Origin: a virus | Length of the DNA stretch: 61,788 nt | Virus record (IMG/VR): IMGVR_UViG_3300021062_000016 | Location: 1 to 61,788 of that record | Strand: one strand, 5' to 3' | Shown: one piece after another, positions 57,016 to 61,788 of the stretch | Layout: each line of letters starts with the position of its first letter | How positions within the stretch are numbered: the first letter of the stretch is position 1 | Position numbers and translations under genes: made by a program | The notes under the pieces: generated by a model | What the model was told of the DNA's origin: nothing | Databases searched by the model: none | What the model saw: only the letters and a program-made list of their open reading frames with translations

Positions 57016-57909
57016 ATGAACCAGGTTCTCGGAACCCGGGCCGTATCCACGCGCCCTGGGAAGATCGTTGATGGACTCAGCTTCCCTCCAAGCAACGTCG
57101 AGACTCCCGCCGGAAACCTCAGCATCCTGCAAAACGCAGGGGAGGTGATACTCGAACCCTTCCCCCACATCGTGATTCACGATGCATTACCGGCTGACTT
57201 GTACAAAGCCCTGGCAGAGTCGCGCATCTCCGGCGACGACATCTCCCAAAACCGCAGGCATATGAACAACATGCGCGTGGATGTGAACACCGCCTCACTC
57301 CTGCGGTCCAGCGGCCTCGCCCCGGTGTGGAAAGATTTCATCACCTACCACACGTCCAATGCTTTCTGGCAGGAGGTGGTGACCAAGTTCGGCCCCGCGA
57401 TTTCAAACAACTACCCCACCCTCGATCGCTTCCTCGGAGATCTTCGGACTTTACCCACTGGCGTCCGCTTCCGCGACAACTGCGCCATCCACATGGAGTG
57501 CCAGATCGGCGTGAACACGCCGGTGTTTGGAATGAGCCGCGTCCGCGGCCCCCACTTGGACAACCCCCTCGAGCTCTTCGCCGGCCTGCTCTACATGCGG
57601 GACGAGGACGACGAAGACACGACGGGGGGAGATTTCCTGATTCACAGCCTCATCCATCAACCCAGCTTCTACGGCAAGGCGGAGATCGAGGACTACTGCG
57701 TCCGCCTCCATTCCCAGGTGCGGTATGGATCAAACGTGTTCGTCGCCTTCATCAACACACCAGTAGCCGTACATTCGGTGAGGGAACGCGCCCCGACGAA
57801 GCGGTACCGTAACCTCGTCAACTTCGCAGCCGAACTCTCCGTTCCCCTCTACGACTTCAACCTTGCCAAGCAGCAATGGAACCGGCGGAGCTGGGGCGCT
57901 ACCGCTTAG
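57016..57909 (+). CDS. 2-oxoglutarate/Fe(II) oxygenase
   Basis: 297 residues. The iron site is HLDNPLELFAGLLYMRDEDD (H-x-D), the distal histidine is in PVAVHSVRERAPTKRYRNLV with R as the 2-oxoglutarate anchor. It resembles prolyl-hydroxylase-like enzymes near glycosyl and TPR genes in bacteria. Substrate unknown; together with the TPR-glycosyltransferase it may modify virion or host proteins. Last rightward late gene; overlaps the opposed gene by 11 bases. Confidence 0.8.
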   Translation: MNQVLGTRAVSTRPGKIVDGLSFPPSNVETPAGNLSILQNAGEVILEPFPHIVIHDALPADLYKALAESRISGDDISQNRRHMNNMRVDVNTASLLRSSGLAPVWKDFITYHTSNAFWQEVVTKFGPAISNNYPTLDRFLGDLRTLPTGVRFRDNCAIHMECQIGVNTPVFGMSRVRGPHLDNPLELFAGLLYMRDEDDEDTTGGDFLIHSLIHQPSFYGKAEIEDYCVRLHSQVRYGSNVFVAFINTPVAVHSVRERAPTKRYRNLVNFAAELSVPLYDFNLAKQQWNRRSWGATA

Positions 57910-58108
57910 CCTTCACGGGCTTCATCCCCACCGACTTCCGCATGGCGTTCGCCTCATCCCAGGCGTGGGCGTCCTCCCGCTCCTGACGGAGATCCCGGAT
58001 TGGCAGGTCGGCTATGGCCGTCAAGTCGGCTACCCGCCGGCGGGTCTTGCGCAGCTTGTTCCCTGGACCGATTTTGTAGAGCGGGATGGTGCGGGGCTTC
58101 TTTGCCAT
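57899..58108 (-). CDS. Hypothetical basic protein (69 aa)
   Basis: ATG 58108 lies seven bases beyond a TACAAT -10, so the message may be leaderless; a start three codons earlier exists. AKKPRTIPLYKIGPGNKLRK is basic. Convergent with the late operon. Confidence 0.6.
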   Translation of the reverse strand: MAKKPRTIPLYKIGPGNKLRKTRRRVADLTAIADLPIRDLRQEREDAHAWDEANAMRKSVGMKPVKAKR

Positions 58109-58114
58109 AACCGA

Positions 58115-58126
58115 CATTGTACAATG
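58115..58126. promoter_or_regulatory. Symmetric -10 palindrome for two divergent genes
   Basis: CATTGTACAATG is a perfect 12-base palindrome. It contains TACAAT on both strands. ATG 58134 on the plus strand and ATG 58108 on the minus strand each lie 7-8 bases beyond, so both messages would be leaderless. No good -35 is visible on either side. Confidence 0.5.
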
Positions 58127-58133
58127 CCGTCCC

Positions 58134-58403
58134 ATGCCGTCCATATCAGACCCCGACCTTACTTTCGCTGACGCCCAATCCCAGGGCTACACCCACCTGG
58201 TGACCACCTGCCACTGCCAGCAGGTGACCCATTGGCCTTGGAAGCTCCTGAAGGTGCCCATGAGCACCACCCTGGGCGACATGATGAGAAAGGGCCGCTG
58301 TCGGCGGGCGGATTGCCGCAAACCGCCAGTCAGCGTCGTGGCGTGGAGGAACGCTCCGATAGAGGACGAGCTGGCGAAGAACCGCGCTTCATCTGGCGGA
58401 TGA
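58134..58403 (+). CDS. Small cysteine-rich protein (89 aa)
   Basis: Rightward island among leftward genes. TCHCQQVTHWPWKLLKVP and GRCRRADCRKPP give two C-x-C / C-x4-C pairs, probably one zinc site. Shares the palindromic promoter with the leftward 69-residue gene. Its 3' end overlaps the opposed 58330-58572 gene by 74 bases. Confidence 0.6.
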   Translation: MPSISDPDLTFADAQSQGYTHLVTTCHCQQVTHWPWKLLKVPMSTTLGDMMRKGRCRRADCRKPPVSVVAWRNAPIEDELAKNRASSGG

Positions 58404-58572
58404 GCCTGACCCACCGGTCGCAGGTGAGGGCGATGGGGTGCTCGTTCCCAACAGCCACGGCCTCGAGGCGCTCAACCGTGCAGCCACAGACCTCGGCAAT
58501 GGCTTCGTCGCTGTACCCGTCCTGGCGGGCCCAGGCGATTATCATGCGAACGTTTCGGGGTGTGGCGGGCAT
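58330..58572 (-). CDS. Helix-turn-helix protein (80 aa)
   Basis: MIIAWARQDGYSDEAIAEVC GCTVERLEAVAVG is a small helix-turn-helix (YSDEAIAEVCGCTVERLEAV). Convergent with the cysteine-rich gene. It may regulate neighbouring genes; not assigned. Confidence 0.6.
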   Translation of the reverse strand: MPATPRNVRMIIAWARQDGYSDEAIAEVCGCTVERLEAVAVGNEHPIALTCDRWVRLIRQMKRGSSPARPLSERSSTPRR

Positions 58573-58611
58573 CTGGCACAGATAGGCCAGACGGACCGCG
58601 GCGCCACGGGG

Positions 58612-58821
58612 CTAGGGTTGAGTTGTGGGCGGTGGACTCACTGGTCCCAACAACTTCCTCACGTCCTCTTTCGTCCCGCACAGCAGAAGCAGCTTACCGT
58701 GTGGTGGATCCAGGTCTATTTGGAAAGCAGCGCTTCCTGTGTGCTCGAATAGGTCCAGGGCTGATTGACGGAGCTGCTTCGCAAGCTTCTCTCTACGGGC
58801 GTTCCAGAGTTGGTCGGTCAT
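58612..58821 (-). CDS. Hypothetical protein (69 aa)
   Basis: TDQLWNARREKLAKQLRQSA then strands (AAFQIDLDPPHGKLLLLCGT). Not recognised. Confidence 0.55.
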   Translation of the reverse strand: MTDQLWNARREKLAKQLRQSALDLFEHTGSAAFQIDLDPPHGKLLLLCGTKEDVRKLLGPVSPPPTTQP

Positions 58822-58843
58822 GGGGTGCGGCGCTTAGGTGCCC

Positions 58844-59065
58844 CTAGTGCTTCCATTTGAACGAGCAGACGACCGCAGCGAGGAGCAGTTTGGTGGCCAC
58901 CGTCAATGCAGCCCAGGGGGGCAGCGCAACCCATTTACCGAAGCGGCCCTGCAGTAACATCAGCGTTACTTCTCCGTTTTCGCCGCTCACCTTGACATCC
59001 ACGCGGCCGGAATGCTCTAGCGTGGCAGTCGCACCCTCAACGTCTTTCTTCACCGTGTCACGCAT
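58844..59065 (-). CDS. Small protein with C-terminal membrane segment (73 aa)
   Basis: ATG 59065 with AGAGG seven bases upstream. Soluble strand-rich N-terminus (GRVDVKVSGENGEVTLML) and a C-terminal hydrophobic helix (WAALTVATKLLLAAVVCSF). First gene after an operator-like palindrome, so perhaps repressor controlled. Confidence 0.6.
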   Translation of the reverse strand: MRDTVKKDVEGATATLEHSGRVDVKVSGENGEVTLMLLQGRFGKWVALPPWAALTVATKLLLAAVVCSFKWKH

Positions 59066-59085
59066 TGCCAAGCCTCTTCCTGTTC

Positions 59086-59103
59086 ACGCGCCATAAGGCG
59101 CGT
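59086..59103. repeat. Tetraloop palindrome (ACGCGCC, ATAA)
   Basis: Perfect 7-bp stem in the leader of the 73-residue gene; same core as 4945-4958. Confidence 0.8.
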
Positions 59104-59114
59104 ATAACCCCATG

Positions 59115-59134
59115 ATATACGCACTAGCGTATAT
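59115..59134. promoter_or_regulatory. Distant operator-like palindrome
   Basis: ATATACGC ACTA GCGTATAT: 8-bp arms with a four-base centre. The half-site equals that of the switch operators, but the spacing is two bases wider than the perfect sites. Lies before the 58844-59065 gene and at the stop of the next. A TATATC -10 could overlap it; no good -35. Confidence 0.5.
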
Positions 59135-59520
59135 TACCGGAGGCTATCCATAAATTCGCCCCACAGGCCCTTGTTGAGGATGAAGTCGTCACGGCTGTTC
59201 AGATTCCGTTCAAGCTGAGTGATCCTATCGTCTCTTTGGTCGATGGTGGCGAACAGCCGCAATTCGCACACCGCTGCTGAAATCAGTTTCGGGTTGTCCT
59301 CCCTTATTTTCCGCCACTGCTTCAATTCTTCTGCCGTCAGTGGCTCTGCTGTCCCTGGCTTGTCATTGCTGCTGCCGTCGCATCTCACGGCATGGCGCAG
59401 GAAGTCATCGGTTAGGTGCTCGCCGCGTCCAAGCCTCGCGAGGAAATCAGCGCATTCGGCGCCCATATCAGCATCAGCGTTGGGCTCTCCTGTCGGAGTC
59501 GGGGGTGTGGAGGTGGTCAT
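59134..59520 (-). CDS. Hypothetical protein (128 aa)
   Basis: ATGA overlap with the upstream gene. Contains HLTDDFLRHAVRC and ends with RDDFILNKGLWGEFMDSL, a C-terminus common in uncharacterised alphaproteobacterial phage proteins. Confidence 0.6.
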   Translation of the reverse strand: MTTSTPPTPTGEPNADADMGAECADFLARLGRGEHLTDDFLRHAVRCDGSSNDKPGTAEPLTAEELKQWRKIREDNPKLISAAVCELRLFATIDQRDDRITQLERNLNSRDDFILNKGLWGEFMDSLR

Positions 59521-59774
59521 GGCAAGCACCTCTTACCTTTGTGCATACGCCACTTAATTGCTTGGAACGGCTTGCCCGTCAAAAAGTTGAGCCGGTCCCG
59601 CACCTGTGCGTCTTGCCACGGCGGGCGCTTGTGACAGAGCCGAGTGCGGCGCAGTCGGTTCCTCCATCTCGGGCGTAAGCGTAGCCTGATGTCTTCAAGA
59701 AACGAGCGGTGGCGGGCCTCAAAATATTCATGCCGCGCCTCGGCGCTCCATCCGCGGAAGTAAGGGTCACTCAT
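59517..59774 (-). CDS. Arginine-rich protein (85 aa)
   Basis: Starts MSDPYFRGWSAEARHEYFEA; very arginine rich in the middle (RLRLRPRWRNRLRRTRL). Start overlaps the micro-ORF stop as ATGA. Confidence 0.55.
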   Translation of the reverse strand: MSDPYFRGWSAEARHEYFEARHRSFLEDIRLRLRPRWRNRLRRTRLCHKRPPWQDAQVRDRLNFLTGKPFQAIKWRMHKGKRCLP

Positions 59775-59839
59775 CTATACGTCCTTCCCTGTGGTGGCTT
59801 GGGATGGGGGCAAGCGCCACTAAGCCCAGAGGGTGTCAT
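59771..59839 (-). CDS. Micro-ORF, 22 residues, overlapped at both ends
   Basis: ATG 59839 overlaps the upstream stop as ATGA and its TGA overlaps the next ATG as ATGA. Peptide MTPSGLSGACPHPKPPQGRT plus two residues. Contains a GGCG/CCCC imperfect hairpin. Same design as 3602-3661. Confidence 0.45.
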   Translation of the reverse strand: MTPSGLSGACPHPKPPQGRTYR

Positions 59840-60048
59840 GGCTTCACCTTGCGCGGGTCTTCGCTGTCCAGCAAAAACGACGGTGCGCCAGCTTCTGCAA
59901 CGGCGATTGCCTTCTCTTCACTGAGGTACGCGACGTGGTAATAATCCGGCGGAGTGAATGTCGGATAGTCTCGAAGCTGAAGCTTGTAGGCGCGCTTTGC
60001 GTCTCCCTTCGCTTCAAGATCAGATGATTTTCTAATGATGAGGTCCAT
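59836..60048 (-). CDS. Hypothetical protein (70 aa)
   Basis: MDLIIRKSSDLEAKGDAKRA, then DYYHVAYLSEEKAIAVAEAG. Directly follows the 121-residue gene. Not recognised. Confidence 0.55.
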   Translation of the reverse strand: MDLIIRKSSDLEAKGDAKRAYKLQLRDYPTFTPPDYYHVAYLSEEKAIAVAEAGAPSFLLDSEDPRKVKP

Positions 60049-60414
60049 CTACCTCCCTCCTTCCGCTGGAGTGGGGAGGGAGGCGAGGGCGTCTCGCAAC
60101 TGGCCCCACTCATGGTACGTGTAGCCGTTCACGCAGTTCGGCATTTTGTCGGTGCTGGATAGATTGTTGATGCAGCGCGCCGCCTCCACCACTCTTTCCA
60201 TCGCGTCGATCTGATCGAGCATGGAGGTGATGACTTCGGGGGAACAGGCGGCGAAAAATGAGGCGTCATTATCGCCGTTCTCATTATGGAACTTGCAGAT
60301 GGAGTATCCGCGCGCATCGAATACCGCGTGGTTCTCTCCGTGCCCAACGTGATGTAGCCCAGGCGTCGCCTTCCCCGCCAACTCCCGCAGGGCCGCTCTT
60401 TCGTCGGGGGTCAT
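60049..60414 (-). CDS. Ead/Ea22-like protein (121 aa)
   Basis: ATGA overlap. MTPDERAALRELAGKATPG then FFAACSPEVITSMLDQIDAM resembles the Ead/Ea22 group (ELA..ATPGPW; AA..P..I..LL..I), common accessory genes near integrase in lambdoid phages. Function unknown. Confidence 0.65.
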   Translation of the reverse strand: MTPDERAALRELAGKATPGLHHVGHGENHAVFDARGYSICKFHNENGDNDASFFAACSPEVITSMLDQIDAMERVVEAARCINNLSSTDKMPNCVNGYTYHEWGQLRDALASLPTPAEGGR

Positions 60415-60725
60415 GGAATAACCCCCAGAGGCTTCCATCGCGTAATGCACTGATCCGGGATGAACTTCCCGAATGTTGTTCTCCAGCCATCGACCTTGTA
60501 GGCTGCTTCCACAATATGTTCCTTGCACCAATTACTTGGCATGACGACGTAGAGCAGGACGTGAGTGCCGTCCCTCGGGGCCGTGTCCATTTGTTGCCAC
60601 TTCGCGGTCTCCAGCAATCGCGACCCGAGCGCCTTCAGCCGATCCATTGAATATCGGCGCTTGCCTGATTGGTTAAGAAGCTGGCGTTCAAATTCTCCAA
60701 TTTCCGCGCCACTGATAGCTGCCAT
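60411..60725 (-). CDS. DUF551-like protein (104 aa)
   Basis: TGATG overlap. The C-terminal half AKWQQMDTAPRDGTHVLLYV ... CITRWKPLGVIP is a DUF551 frame with RW replacing HW; the N-terminal helical part (EIGEFERQLLNQSGK) is extra. Third such gene in the genome. Confidence 0.65.
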   Translation of the reverse strand: MAAISGAEIGEFERQLLNQSGKRRYSMDRLKALGSRLLETAKWQQMDTAPRDGTHVLLYVVMPSNWCKEHIVEAAYKVDGWRTTFGKFIPDQCITRWKPLGVIP

Positions 60726-61243
60726 CACCCTTTTCCCTTCAGCTTGGCGTCGGCCTCGTCTAGCCAAGTTCGAAGCGGCTTCGGTACCGCAAACGTCTCG
60801 CGTAAATGCGTCGCCAACTCTTCCCTCGTCATCCCCTTCCCCGGTGCTGGTGTGGTGGGCTGAGAGGAGAGGGAGCGGATGCGTGTCGCAAGTCCGAACG
60901 GTGAAAATGGCGTTTCGTGTTTGTACACCTCTGCCAACTTCGCCGCTTCCTCCAGCGCCTCAGCCCGCGCGAGTGTCAGGGCTTTGGTGATGAAAGCTGT
61001 TGCTGCGTGTACGTTGTCGTTATTGAAGCGGCCCCCTTCTACGCACTTCTTCATTATGTAAAGCGCCAACTCCCGCGCTCTATCTTCCATTGTCGCGGTC
61101 ACTTCACCTACTTCCAGGGCCTGGGCGACGACTTCTGTAGCCCGATGATAGTTGGCGCCGTTTACCACGCATGGGTTTAAATTCAGCGCATCAAAGACAG
61201 ACGCCAGCAACTTCCTCGCGCTCTCCATGTCTGGCTGGGTCAT
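60725..61243 (-). CDS. Hypothetical accessory protein (172 aa)
   Basis: ATGA overlap; starts MTQPDMESARKLLASVFDAL. The block ALTLARAEALEEAAKLAEVY is common in Ead-type phage proteins, where it follows a variable N-terminus. Not assigned further. Confidence 0.6.
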   Translation of the reverse strand: MTQPDMESARKLLASVFDALNLNPCVVNGANYHRATEVVAQALEVGEVTATMEDRARELALYIMKKCVEGGRFNNDNVHAATAFITKALTLARAEALEEAAKLAEVYKHETPFSPFGLATRIRSLSSQPTTPAPGKGMTREELATHLRETFAVPKPLRTWLDEADAKLKGKG

Positions 61244-61383
61244 GCGAGTTCCTTCCATGGCCTGGTGTAGGGACAGCTATCGCAATGCCAGAGCGCGTCC
61301 CTGTACGCGGCAAAGTCATGGATCATGTACCGTCCACCGCAAACAAACGCATGGTGGAGCCAGAGTTGTATTCTCCTAATCAT
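61240..61383 (-). CDS. Small protein (47 aa)
   Basis: ATGA overlaps at both ends. MIRRIQLWLHHAFVCGGRYM ... WHCDSCPYTRPWKE has three cysteines and two histidines that could bind zinc. Confidence 0.6.
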   Translation of the reverse strand: MIRRIQLWLHHAFVCGGRYMIHDFAAYRDALWHCDSCPYTRPWKELA

Positions 61384-61598
61384 CTCTTCCCCTCTTCGTC
61401 CGTCCCTGGGGTCTTGCGGGTGAGGGTGGCTAACTTTTCCAGGGTGGCCGACAATTCCCATGCCCTGCTGTTCGCCGCACCCTTGAACACATCCGATCCT
61501 TTCGCGCGCACAATGTCGCGAAAGGTGTCGCGAGCCCTCGTTACCGCGCGGATGATCTCCTCCACCTCTGCGTCACTCGGGGAGTGGGATGGGGTCAT
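61380..61598 (-). CDS. Hypothetical protein (72 aa)
   Basis: AGGA upstream of ATG 61598. Helical, charged (DAEVEEIIRAVTRARDTFRD). Not recognised. Confidence 0.6.
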   Translation of the reverse strand: MTPSHSPSDAEVEEIIRAVTRARDTFRDIVRAKGSDVFKGAANSRAWELSATLEKLATLTRKTPGTDEEGKR

Positions 61599-61639
61599 GA
61601 TGGAATCCTATATGGGGGTAGTGGGCCAAGGGGCGCGGC

Positions 61640-61788
61640 TTAGGCCGCTGGGGTCGGGCATCGCAGACGCTTGCGAAGCTCAATGAGGTCCGGCGGCATC
61701 CGGTCGTAAAGCTTGCACCATTCGGCCATTGTTTCTTCCGGGGCATCCGGGGCGAGCGCAACGACAACATCGTCTATGCGCCAGAACA
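61640..61788 (-). CDS. Small hypothetical protein, part 2 (3' end)
   Basis: Continuation of the gene that starts at 203; here it reads through the terminal repeat to LRKRLRCPTPAA and a TAA at 61642-61640. The joined protein has 68 residues. Confidence 0.7.
   Translation of the reverse strand, partial: FWRIDDVVVALAPDAPEETMAEWCKLYDRMPPDLIELRKRLRCPTPAA
61663..61788. repeat. Terminal direct repeat, right copy (126 bp)
   Basis: Identical to bases 20-145; see the left copy. The base before it (C) differs from the left copy (A), and the next 18 bases upstream are only partly alike. Confidence 0.9.

Noticed and set aside
1-61788. CRISPR arrays, insertion sequences or a diversity-generating retroelement
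   Set aside because: No regularly spaced repeats, transposase motifs or reverse transcriptase were noticed by reading; a formal search was not possible.

Overview
The window is a near-complete temperate bacteriophage genome. Its last 126 bases repeat bases 20-145 exactly and one gene reads across the join, so the real molecule is probably circular or circularly permuted, about 61.6 kb. The host is almost certainly an alphaproteobacterium: the phage carries GcrA-like and GapR-like proteins, DNA is GC rich, and many small genes belong to families typical of phages of that class. A P22/N4-like portal, an N4-gp56-type capsid protein, a tail hub protein, ejection-type proteins and no tape measure or sheath indicate a short-tailed (podovirus) virion.

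Layout. (1) Leftward early and lysogeny genes occupy 10.0 kb down to 0 and, across the join, 61.8 down to 57.9 kb: small hypothetical genes, Erf recombinase, SSB, an HNH/DUF968 protein, excisionase, tyrosine integrase, a GIY-YIG protein sharing the integrase N-terminus, a structured RNA at 465-654, and many short accessory genes. (2) The switch at 9.3-10.3 kb has a LexA/CI-type repressor flanked on both sides by near-identical promoters, each with paired operators of a TATACGC..GCGTATA type, and a Cro-like protein on the right. (3) Rightward early genes at 10.6-23.5 kb encode two ParB-like proteins, GcrA-like, a LexA-type DNA-binding protein, HNH, GapR, a beta-class DNA methyltransferase, VRR-NUC nuclease and a DUF1376 replication protein with an overprinted second gene. 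(4) After a terminator at 23.8 kb the late operon runs to 57.9 kb: terminase, portal, scaffold, capsid, head and tail proteins, a glycine-rich adhesin, ejection proteins, a 2567-residue polyvalent virion protein, phosphoesterase, DUF5664, TPR-glycosyltransferase, lysis genes, a vWA membrane protein and a 2OG oxygenase. A moron cassette with a HicBA-like pair and an M48-like lipoprotein interrupts it at 40.8-42.4 kb.

The most striking item is the RNA at 465-654 (minus strand). It has a T arm, an acceptor stem closed by a GCAA tetraloop and a D arm, in circularly permuted order, enclosed by a 23-bp helix of its two ends. That is the architecture of bacterial Y RNAs (YrlA class), which mimic tRNA and partner the Ro60 protein; no Ro60 gene is visible here. 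Other unusual layers are a genome-wide family of GC-rich tetraloop hairpins at gene ends, micro-ORFs bridging genes by start/stop overlaps, and promoters placed so that several transcripts would be leaderless.

Genes are tightly packed with four-base start/stop overlaps, so most starts were chosen by that overlap or by a visible Shine-Dalgarno. Functions come from reading motifs only; no searches were run.
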